Source: Cyclospora cayetanensis
Lineage: Eukaryota > Apicomplexa > Conoidasida > Eucoccidiorida > Eimeriidae
Length of the DNA stretch: 64,000 nt
NCBI RefSeq assembly: GCF_002999335.1
Contig: NW_020312170.1
Location: 1-64,000, forward strand
Reading direction: 5' to 3'
Part shown: positions 11,865 to 23,489 of the stretch, piece by piece
Position numbering within the stretch: the stretch's first letter is position 1
Layout of the letters: each line of letters begins with the position of its first letter
Notes under the pieces: generated by a model
Databases searched by the model: none
What the model was told of the DNA's origin: nothing
Seen by the model: the letters and a program-made list of their open reading frames with translations, nothing else
Translations under genes and position numbers: made by a program

Positions 11865-14800
11865 CGGGCCTGCGTATACACATCGACGCCCGATGGGGGC
11901 TCCACAGAGCTGGAAGCAGGGTGTATTTATGCCACTTCCCGGTATATAAATATATCACACACGACGCGCCAGGTGCGCATGTCAATACAGCGTCGGATTT
12001 GCGGCAGAATACTCGCGATCCGACAACTGCTGACGCAAGTCCAGGCCCCCGTTCCCCCTTGCCTCGGCACTCTAGAGAGAGACTCTGGGGCACGGCGCGG
12101 CTAATGGCATGGCATGGGATGCATGCATGCATGCAGACGAAGTGTGTATGTGCAGTATGGGCCTGCCTGGGGATGAGAAGGTGGGCTGGGGGCTATAGGG
12201 TCCTGTGAAGGCTGGCATGGTGGTTTAGGCGTGCTGCATTGGGCAGTAATTCATACAGATTAACTGTATCCCCGCGTTCGCGTGATCGAGAGCGCAAAAT
12301 GACAAGCAGTGTGTAGCCGTTTGTTGCGAAACACGTTCGCGGCACTTTAGGTGAAGCCAGCCAGGAGAGCAGCTCCCCTTGGCAGGCGTTTAGGGCTCGA
12401 GAGGGCGGAAAAATACCCGAGGATGTTATCCCGCATTATCCCGATATACCGCAGCAGCAACGGTAGCAAGGGGCAGCCTTAAACGCCACCAGCTGGTGAC
12501 TTGCCGCAGTGGCGCTGCTCCTTCTGCATCGTGCATCTTGCTGTCGCGGGTGTAGGCCGCCACAGAGCAGCACCCGCCAGTTAAGCTCTGTGTTGTACTG
12601 ATTGTTGCAAACTCTTCGAAGCGGGCCAGGAGTTGGGTCTGTTTGCGAACGGTTGACAGTCGCGTGGTGTTGCGTGCTCCTGCCAATGCGCACTCTTCGC
12701 ATTCACGCCACTGAATCGGTTTTGCTGCTTTTTGCACTGCTTGATTCCTTTCTAGGTATGCGGTGTCGGCCCTTCCAGTTGCTTACCCTTTGGCAACCCG
12801 CATCCTGCTCGCTCTGGCCTTGCGCTTGGGATTGCGGGTAGCTACTCCACGAGGGTGGAATCCAGATTAGGGTTCTGAACTGAGCAGAATAGCAGTGCTC
12901 TCACACTACCGCGAAACAGCCAGGCGGCAGCCTGCAGGAAGTGCAGGCCTCGATGTGCGACGCCGCAAGGGCGGTGCAGGTTCGAGTTCTCTGCTGGCGC
13001 GCATCTTCTGCACCTACTGCAGCTTTGTTTTCGACTTTTCAGTCATGCTGTCTTCACGCCTTAGTGTGGCTGGGTATAGGCGAGAAAGAATGACGGCTCT
13101 AGTTTTCTCGGCGCGCGAGATCGCGTTTCTTGCTGCATTAGTGCAGCACGGCATAGAAGCCCTCTGTGTTCTCCGCCCTCACGTATTTGCGGTGGAAACC
13201 ACACTTTTAGGTTCTGCATCTTACTTCGTCACCCTTCCGCATCTGTTGCTAATCTTTGGCAAAACCAAAGTGAGCTCGGCACACCAAGCGCACAGTTTCT
13301 TGCATACGCAATGTCGTGCTTGGCGTGCAAGCGGTAGATGTGCTCAGCGCAATATCTCCGATGTCCGTCTTCTCGGGCAGGTATGGGGGAATACCGATAT
13401 GAGTGCAGCCAGTAATGGGAAGTTACCACACTGCCGAAATATTGGTGGTTACTTCGTCCACTCTAGTCTGTTTCAGGAGATCGTCAGCCACCTGGCACGC
13501 TGGGGCCTCCTTACTGTCGATTGGGGCTGTCGCAAACGCCTATCCACACTGTTCGCACAATACGAGAAGAGGCAATGCTGTGTGAATGTGCGCTACATCC
13601 CATGCGAACTTGGTGTGCATGCTCGGAGTGCTTTGAGGGCGCAGCTACGCTCCCTCACTCTAGTTGTCTCCTTCTAGCATGTCCCAACTCTGAGGGGCGT
13701 TGATAGGGAAAGAAGGAAGCTAATCCAAGAAGTATTAAGTTACTTTTCAAGAAGTGGGTATTGAGTTTGACGTCAAATGTCTCTTGATGTAGACCTGTGA
13801 TGGAACGACACACCGAGCATTAAAAGCTAGTGCCACCTGGTAGCTAGGCCGCACAGGCACACGATATTGACTCTTATTACAGTATACTAACGCTAGTTGT
13901 CAGCGGATCATATTTGCAAGCCCCCAAACTAAAATGTCGTTTCTTGATTTTGCCTCTCATAGCACGGCTGGCCTGATACGATGAGAATGAACATTGCGTG
14001 CCCCTGTACCGAGTTGATAAGGATAACCACCGGGTGCAAAAGCTCAGAAACTCACAGCGAGCAGCAATTTTTGTGGATGCTGCCACGCTTCCTCCATTTT
14101 GGACCTCCGTGATGTTAATACAGAGCATGGGTAGGGAGAGGGAGCGCTTACGAGGAGGCCAATACTAAATTCAACAAAGCTTTTGCTATGAGTTTGCCGC
14201 TAAAAGGGTTTTCCCATTGAGATCAAGAAAGAACTCAGCGAAGCAAGGCTGTGGCTGATAGATTGTGGGGAGAGGAAACGACGATTCAACTATTTGTGAA
14301 AATGTCCGAGGCGCGCTCGTGGGTGGGTGTATGTGCCTAGTTAGGCACATCAAAAGACCAAGAGTATAGTTGCATCTTTCTTTGTATTGAAGTAGCACAT
14401 TACCATAGAGGATCTCCGGCAGGGTGGCGAGACAGCCTTGCAAGCGCATAAAGCTCTTTGGCTGGGCCGGCACGCATTTGTCTTCTTTTTTCTTACGCCA
14501 GGGAAATGAGACGGGAAAGATGTTTCGACTAAGTGCGTCTAAACGCGCTGGGCTGAAACGTACTGGTTTATTAGATCTCTTCGTCCCCTGCAGAGTAGCT
14601 ATTAATGGCTCTACTCTGTGGTGAGTTGCGTCCATGGTGCAGGGACAAGTACGCTTGGAAATCAGCCTGTCGCTGAAAATTTTGATTTCTGGCATGCTTA
14701 GAGGCATCTTGAAGCTGGATATATGCATCCCAGCCATTTGGAAGAGAGTGACATTTGCACGCCTTCGTGGTTGCTGCAAAGAGAAAAGCTTTCAGTGATC

Positions 14801-16376
14801 CCTAGCGGCTGCACACTGCAGCTTTCCACATAGGCACAAAGTTTTGTTACTTTTTGTGATGCCATAGCCCTAATCTGCAACTAATAGTATACCTATACAG
14901 CCAATCCAGTGTGTCAGTCTTTTGGTAGTGCTATGCTAATAATATTTAGTGTGGTAGAAAGCGTCCAAGTAGACTTTGGCCCACCACACAGAGAGAAAGG
15001 ATCCGGAGTCTCAATTTTGACGCAGAGGTTCGTTTCTAGAGACTGGCGGCCACTTGGGCAGCTGGACACTGCGTGCATGAGAGGTGAGAGAGGCTTGCTA
15101 TGAACAAATCCGCTTTTTTAAGGCCATGGAAATGAGGTATAAAGAAGTCTCCCTCTTTGATCACGAAGGTTGAAGTGCTAGTACCGTACGGAGGAGGCAT
15201 AGCGCATACACATGGAATTCCTCTTTTTGGTCTATGCTTTGCGTTTAGCTCCGTGGTGCAGAGAAGTTCATTACGGATTCGCGGTCATCGGTAGTGTCTA
15301 GACACCACACCTCTAAAATGGGCGAGATGGAGGACATTGCACCGAATGCATCCAGAATTCACACGAACGGCGCAGACATTAGCTGGATTAGGCTTGATAA
15401 CAAATCTCTGCATGCACAGCTCGTAGTTATTCTAAAGCGCTATTTGCATGTGGCTGCATGCATTTTGCATTGCGCAGCAGCTGTGTTCAAAATCCACGTG
15501 TTTGGGATGCACCTTGCGTGGAGGGTAGGGAGCCCATAAAGTTGCTAGTCCGGTGCGCGTGTGGTGAGTAAACCGTGGTAACAACCACATGTGATCCGTC
15601 GGATATCTGTTTTAAAGCAATCCCTTTGCAGAAATATTTCTGGCTATTTCTTCTCGCAGCCCACCTCTTTGCAGTGCCACCAGGAATACAAAGCAGGGGC
15701 CCCCCGCTAGGGCCCCTCTCCCGCCATCCCCATCTCGGGTGGTTTCGTTGAATTCCTCGTAGCCATACGAAACTGAATATTCAGTGCTCTTCTCTTGAAA
15801 CCATGGCTGCGTCCTTTCTTTTCTATTGATTTCTTCATCCCATTTGACGGTTTTTTGCTGGTCACTGCCCTTGGGGTGGATCGCCTGCTAGGGCGTTGTG
15901 TTAGCTGATCGGAAACGGCTGCGCGCTCTGCCGGCCGAAGTCGCAGGTACCTCTGCTTTTCTCCTGCGCAGTCCATTATCAGACTGCCGCGCCTTCTCTC
16001 TTTGCCATCGGCTGTTAATTACATGGGCACTCTCTGCCTGTCTTCGCAGCTGCAAGACACGGATCCTGTCTGTCTGTCTGTCTTCCTGTCAGCCTGCCTG
16101 CCTGCGCTTCAGCACTTAGCAACGCGCACGACTGAATCTGCACTCTGACAACAGGGAAAGCCACATTCTGCGCTTCGCCCCACGCACACCTAAGAGTATT
16201 GCTACGCCTAAGGGCCGCCACACCAGCCAGCAAGTGCTGCTGTGTTATGAAGGAGCATGCGGGAAGCCGTCGATTAGGCGCACCCGGCTTCTATCTTTGA
16301 GGGCTTCCGCATGCATTTGAAGCTCTACAGCTGTTGCATCAGCTCCTGGGTGTTCCTACAGACATCGTAGCCGACA
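11865..16376. other. Gene-poor stretch of about 4.5 kb
   Basis: No supported gene. The longest frame, 12895-13677 on the plus strand, starts with GTG, has no domain and reads like chance; its first ATG is at 13045. A minus frame at 14779-14186 is likewise featureless. A small TCTG-type tract lies at about 16060-16110, shortly before the J-domain gene. Confidence 0.45.
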
Positions 16377-19300
16377 ATGCGGGAGGATGAACGCCACAGG
16401 GCAAGTGACGAAGACTCTGACACCTCCCATGCCTCTGCTGACGCTGCCACGCTGCACGCAGTGGCGCGGCGCATGCAGCTGCGGGAGCACGCGGGGAGGC
16501 AGCAGCAGTTGCAGCTGCACAAGCAGCTGCAGCAGCAGCAGCAGCTGCTGCAGCAGCAGCAGCAGCAGCTGCACCAGCAAGACGCCCTGTTGCGCCACCA
16601 GGAGCAGCTGCTGCGGGAGCAGGAGCAGCAGCTCGCCGGCAGAGAGGCGGAAGCGAATCTGCTGCTGCGACAAGTCAATTCGCTGCAGCAGCAATTAGAA
16701 GAACGGGCAGACAGGCTGGCAGCAGCAGAAGGCAACTATTTAGACGCCACGGCATCGCTGCAGCAGCTGCAGCAGCGTGTGGCCCTTGGCGATGAGGCGC
16801 GACTCTTAGTCGAAGAGGTTCGACAGCAGCAACAGCAGGATGCGCATCATCTGTATGCGGAGGTTCGCCGCTTGAGACGGCAGCTCTCTGAGCGGCTAGT
16901 CCAGTCCACGTCTGTTTCTCCCGAGGGGCGGCATGGTGGAGGCGGTTCGACTGAGCAGCTCAAAGAAGAAACTGCTGAGAAAGAAGAAGTGCAAAAAGCC
17001 AACGCCTCCACGGAAGCTCCTTCTGGGGGCGTAGGCGCGAGTGGAGAGCCGCGGAAGAAGCCGTTGCAGCAGCACAGACAGCGGGAGACTTGCGCGGCAG
17101 ACTCGCACAGACAGCGCGATGTCACCCCCACAGCCACGCCGCTCCTGGGGGAGGTTTACGGAGGCTCGTGCTGTCTGATATCCGCTGAGGTGGGAGCCTG
17201 CACGGCGTGGGGTTGCAGCGCGAGTTGTTGCTGCAGCACTGAGGAGGCGCATCAAGCGGCGGTGGGATCGTTGCAAGCGGCTTTGCACAAGTGTCGCTAC
17301 GCCGCAGAGAGTCGCAAGGAGCATGGGGATTTCCTAGGAGCTGATGCTGCAGCCGCTGCAGCGGCAGGAAGTGTGGCTGTAAGAGAGGCTCTTCACCAGT
17401 GCCCAGCTGCAGGGGCTGATCCTGAGATCGAGGGCATGCTTTTGGAGCGTCTGCGAGCAGAAAGCATGCAAATACGCGTCTACGCGCAGCAGCGGCACGT
17501 CGTAGCCGCTTCTTCGAAGCAGGCAGCAGCGGGCAGCAGCTCCAGCGAGAGGCAGCTGCTTTCTCACCAGGGAGGTCTGACGGCAATAGACGAGACGATC
17601 GAACGCGAGGCGTATGACGTGCTAAAGCCTGCGCTCCCCGAGGAGGTGTTACTTCCCCTGCTCGCTGTGCAAAGCCTTGCAGCACTTCTGCGGCTAAGAC
17701 AGCAGAGCGTGCTGCTCGCGAATGCACGATGGCTGCAGCTCCTCAAAGACACCGTGGCTAGCAAGTTTATCGAGGGCTGCAGCTGTGCCGACAGCAGCAG
17801 CTCACGCCTCAGCCGCTGCTGCTCGTCGGAAACTCCCAGCAACGTTCCCCCTGCCCACGCGGATACCAGCGCTGCCTCGCATGAGCTTCTTCAAGTGGAA
17901 ACTCTGAGAGCTCCTGGAGGCTCGGAAAAAACTGCCAATAACAACAACAATGGGAAGAGGGGGAGCCACCAGCACCACCTTCAGCAGCAGCAGCACGTCC
18001 TCTTGCAGCTCCTCCTGAAAGGCTCGGGGGGAGTCGCTGCTGCCGCAGGCATGCTGCGTCATTCGTCTGCCCCCATAACGCTGCATGCTGCAAGGCTTAC
18101 AGACGCTGAAAGTGGAAACAACATCTTCCACCTCTTGTGTCACAGGCAAGTCATTAAGCGATCACCAAGCGAGCCGTCACGCAGCATCTTTCGCTGGCAG
18201 GAAGGCGGACTCCCTGTACAGACACCCCAGCCTGCAGCTGCAGCTGCGCGCGACTGCACTGCCCACAAGCCGCACCTCTCTCCGCCTTCTCTCCCCCTAA
18301 ACCATTGCGCTTCTGTCGCATTCCGCGAAGCAACCCCACTAGCGAAACACCTCGCAATGGCCATCCATGAGGCTTCCCAGTTGCTCTGGCTTGGGCTGCA
18401 TAGCGCCTTCCTTCCTAGATCTGCCTCAATGAGTGTGTGTTGGCGCATGCGCAAGTGTATAGTATGGTGCATGCGTTAGCGCATGGGCAAAGGTATAGCA
18501 TAATGCGTGTGTTGGCACATGCGCAAGTGTATAGTATGGTGCATGCGTTAGCGCATGGGCAAAGGTATAGCATAATGCTTGTGTTGGCACATGCGCAAGT
18601 GTATAGTATGGTGCATGCGTTAGCGCATGCGCAAGTGTATAGCATAATGCGTGTATTGGCACATGCGCAAGTGTATATTGAGTGTGTATAGCACATGCGC
18701 ATGTGTATAGTGTAGTGAGTGTGTTGGCGCATGCGCAAGTCTATTGTATATTGAGTGTGTTAGCACATGCGCATGTGTATAGTGTAGTGAGTGTGTTGGC
18801 GCATGCGCAAGTATATAATGAATGTGTTAGCACATGCGTAAGTGTATAGTGAGTTCGTTGGCGTGTGTTTGTGGCGTTCAGGAATATGCCACAGCTCTTT
18901 GGGCTGCTTGGCTTGTCGGCGCTGCCCCATGAATTTCTCTATGCGCACAATCGGCAAGGCAAGACTCCTGCCGATTTGCTGCCTCTTTTCTCGGCAGCTC
19001 AGCTCCAGGAGTTGCAGAAGGCAGCCTCCACGGGAGAATTGCAGCTGCATGGCGAGCTGCAGCAGCAGCTCGCTGCCGTCTCTGCGAATCTGAGGACGTG
19101 GAGGAGTGTCGTCTTTGAATACGCTGCAAAAGCAAGTATCCCCCTTTTTTCCCCGTAGAGGTTGCTTCTTTGGCACCCTGCCTCATTGCTTTGCGCTTAC
19201 GTAGACGTGAAGAAACAGACACTATATGCGGCGGAAGGGAGAGGGTGGGGTGTAGCGGTACAGCGGGGAGGTCGTCTCGAGAGCGCTTCCTTGGCTCTGC

Positions 19301-22300
19301 TCGTAGTGAGGGTTCAGACAGTGTTTCTCTGTTACGCTTTAAAGGCCATGACAAATAAATATATTCCTCTTCACGAATGCACAAAAAGCCTTAGCAAGAG
19401 GGCAAAAGAGCTTGCTGTCTAGGGTTTGCACGCGTGCCACTAGAGTGTGTGAGTGCTCTATGCTTACTTGTGCAGGCCAGTACGCTGTACAGACAGCACA
19501 GCAATGAAGCGGCCTTGTCGCTGTATTCGGAGGCTCTTAAATTGCAGCAGCAGCTGCTCAAGAAGCAGCAGCAACTGGATGAAGCTACGGGGGGCGTTCT
19601 TTCTTCGAACTTGTCCCTCGTGGAAAATACAGCCAAGCTCGCATTCAACAAGGCAAGCCAGCACTGCCTGAATCTGCTCCGCTGAGAGGGCGTAAAACAG
19701 AGGCCAGAGCGAAGTGCAAGCCTTGCAACCGCGCAGGCAGACAGGCAGGCTGCCCTAGTCGCAAACAGAAACAAGGCACAAGGCCTGTGTATGCATAGCT
19801 GCTGCTGCAATAGATCTATGTGGGTGTAGGGGGAAGGGGTGTCTCGAGCGCGGCTTTCTGGAACTGGCTAGCTGGCATGCGCCGTCGTGATGCGCACAGA
19901 GTGGCCAGGTTCAGCCCAGTCTAGCTTGGTGTGTGGATCTGCCTGGAGTGCTGCTGGGTGGGGCCCTTGGGAAGAGATTCAACGCTGTAGCGTCTCTGTC
20001 GCTGCAGCTGCAGGTGTTACTGCGCGTGTCTGCCTGCTCAGGGGCGAAGTGCCTTGCGACTAGGACGCTGGATTTGCAGCCTGGAAAGCTGCGTGCTCTG
20101 TCTCAGCATGACTCCCAACTACAAGGCAGCCTATGAAACTGCTGCGGAGGTGAGAAGAGCATCCAAACGAGCTAGCTGCTCGAATGCCACACATGGGGGC
20201 ACGTACAGCCGAAAAAGACTGCATAAAATGAGCAGCAGTGCTCCATTAAGAGGGGCTCTTAGGAAGTATCGCTAGTAGGACGCTTGAGACGTATTTTTAG
20301 GGGGCACTGGCGAAAGTTTGTGTGGAGGGGTTCAAGTGAGGCTCCTTTTACCGGGGGGGAAAATTGCCAGTATTGAGGTGTACGTACATTTTGCACATGC
20401 ATACATACATACATACATAGATACACACATACGTACATACATAGATACACACATATATACATACTTAGATACACACATATATACATACATACACACATAC
20501 ATACATACATAGACAACGAATACCTCCTCATGGCCGCTTTTAAGAATGTGTAAGACACTCTCTTCTACTGCAGTCGGTAGAAGCGGCTTTGAATCTCCTT
20601 GTGTGCGCAGGCGTGCGAGTGGCTACTGGACTTTGAAGGAGCCTTGAATTATCTTCAGCTGATGCGTCAAAACTGCCCAGAAGCGTTTTCTGTGGATCAC
20701 TATAAGAAGTGCGTGCGAGTTACTTGCGCTTCCTTCTCGGCTCAAGGCTTCGTTCTTGCGCTTCAAAAGGGTTTTTCCTCCGTGGCAGCAGTGTAGAGAA
20801 GCTTCTCCCTGCACCGCAACTCTGCCTTCGCTGTGAAGAAGAGAAGCGGCTCAGTTCTGGCCGTCTTCCAAGAGACGCTGACTGACTGCAGGGGTTAGAA
20901 GCTGCATGCGCAGCATGCGTGTGGTCTGCAACAATGAACCTCTCTAGGGGTGTCAGAAGCTCGTACCCCTTCCCCCCCAAGAAGTATTTTTTCCAGAAGC
21001 CGCCCGCTGTATCTACACAGTCACACCCATAGGCAGAACTATACACACGTCAGAGGCTTATACGCATACATGCGCATGTCCACGCAGACGGAGACTCTAC
21101 GAAGCGCAAATTCAAGCGTCAAGCTTCCAAGTTTTGAGCATTGAGAAGGGAGCTCCCAAGGCAGCTGTCAATCGGGTGCGCTGCACAGGCTGCTGCTAGA
21201 AGGCAGTCTTCTGCACTTTATCTTAAAATATCTGCCTACCTCTGCTGCTGCTCGAAGGCAGTCTTCTGCACTTTGTCAGAAAATATCTGCCCTTTTCTGC
21301 TGCTGCTCGAAGGTAGTCTTCTGCACTTTATCTAAAAATGTCTGCCTACTTCTGCTGCTGCTCGAAGGCAGTCTTCTGCACTTATCTAAAATATCTGCCT
21401 ACTTCTGCTGCTGCTCGAAGGCAGTCTTCTGCACTTTATCTAAAATTATCTGCCTTCTTCTGCTACCGCAGTCACACAAAGGCTCGCGAATGCAGCGGCG
21501 TTCCTCTTAGGCGCGCTTTCTCCGAATACGCGGCTTTTCTTCCCCCGTCTCCCTCTCCAGTGTCTGTCTCTGTCTCTTTATGTCTTTACTTCTGCATCTC
21601 TCTCTTTAGGTCTCTCCCTTTGGCTTTCTCTCTACCTCTTTCTCTTTCTGTCCTTGTTTCTTTCTGTCTCTCTCACTCTCTTTCTCTCTTCCTCTCTCTC
21701 TCTTCCTCTCTCTCTGTCTTCCTCTCTCTCTCTGTCTTCCTCTCTCTCTCTGTCTTCCTCTCTCTCTGTCTTCCTCTCTCTCTCTGTCTTCCTCTCTCTC
21801 TGTCTTCCTCTCTGTCTTCCTCTCTCTCTCTCGCTCTCACTTCCTCTCCGTCTCTGCATGCTGTCTGTCTGGCACAAGGGTAATTATGTGTTTTGTCTGC
21901 ACGAGCTGCCCGATAGAACACGCGCACACTTCCCTTAAGGCTTGTGTTGTCGTGCTTCTCCCCCTGCAGGCATTTCGCAGGATGAGCATCTTGTGGCATC
22001 CTGATAAGGCGTCTGCGCTGTGTGAGGACCTTCGCTTACGGCATGAAAATCACTTTAAGAGGTAATTTTTGAGATATCAGCATACTGCTTCGAAGCTACA
22101 ACGTGGCTCAAAACGTCTGTCCACGGCTACGCAGGCGCGCGAGACGTGGCTGGCGAACGATGCCGCTAAGTTGGTTGAGCTTGAGATGCTATCAGCAGGG
22201 TGATTGCATGTGGCGACCATCAACACACAGACAGTCACGCTGCTAGTTGGGCACTCTAGGAGATACAGCTAGAAAGACGCTCAAGGCATTCTATCACGTC

Positions 22301-23454
22301 ATGCCCACACGAGGGATAGAGGAAGAAGAGAAAGAGAAAGAGAAAGAGAAAGAGGAGGGGGAAATGCATGGCCTCTATGCATGCATGCATGCACAGAGGC
22401 AACACTGCTCCTGCAGCCTGAAAGGCGATCGCATGTGATCTCGTGCTTGTTCCCCTTTTGTATACTTACGTGCATACATGCATTCATGTATGCATGCTTG
22501 CACATCAAATGCATCTTGGGCTGGCTTCTCATTTGGCTCTGTCGTGTTTGTTCCAGGCTCAATGAAGCACGCATAGCGCTTCTCGATCCTGAATCCTACG
22601 CAAGACAGCTGCTGCTTCCAAATCAGCCGCTGTATAGGCATCCTGAGTTGCTTGTTGCCTCCAAACCTGCGCAGCCGTCTGCCCCCTCGCCTACACTTGT
22701 GCAGCCTGCGCAACTCACTTTTGACCAGCCGCAGCAACAGGAGCAGCAGCAGCCGCAGCAGCAGGAGCCAGAGGAGGCCATACCTAGACTTGCAAGACTG
22801 CAGACGCAGCGGCAGCAGCTTCTTCGATCCATCGGCAGCCTGCAGAGGCAGCAGCAAGAATTGGAGCGAGAACTCGTTGAGCATCAGGCCGCAACACCAG
22901 CGCCAAATCGCAGCACCAGCAGCAGCTGCTGCAGCATCTCTTTGCGCTGGAGAGAGCTTCAGAAGCTCCAGAAGCAGCAGCAAAACAAAGAAAAGATACT
23001 GCAAGAGTGCGAAGCAGAAATCACGCAGTGGCTGCACCGGCAGCAGGAGCAGGAGGAAGAAGAGGAGGAGCAAGAGCAGGAGCAGGAGGAAGAAGAAGAG
23101 GAGCAAGAGCAGGAGCAGGAGCAGGAGGAAGAAGAGGAGCAAGGGGAAGAAAAAGAGGAGCAGAAAGAGGAGCAGAAGCAGGAGGAGGCTTCTTGTAAAG
23201 CCTGTGGCAAGGGGCCTGAGGGGGCAGCTGCCTGGAGTGGTCAGACACCTCTGGCTTCTGCAAGTGCTCCGTCTTTAACAGCAGCAGATGTACTCAATGA
23301 GGCTGTAGCAGCAGCGTTTTTGAAATCTGTGAAAACGGATGCTGCTGAAGTGGCAGCTGCGTGGGAGTCGGTGGCATCTAGTGACAGCGAGAATGAGATC
23401 CCTTCAACATGCGGAAGTGTCTGTCCAAAATCCACGTCTAGCAGCAGCAACAAC

Positions 23455-23489
<35 letters not shown>

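Noticed and set aside
12895..13677. 260-residue plus-strand frame
   Set aside because: It begins at GTG, has no domain, signal or partner exon, and its composition resembles chance. It is kept only as a remark in the intergenic entry.
18415..18738. Cys/Ala/His repeat frames on the minus strand
   Set aside because: They come from the intron 1 minisatellite and its unit periodicity.
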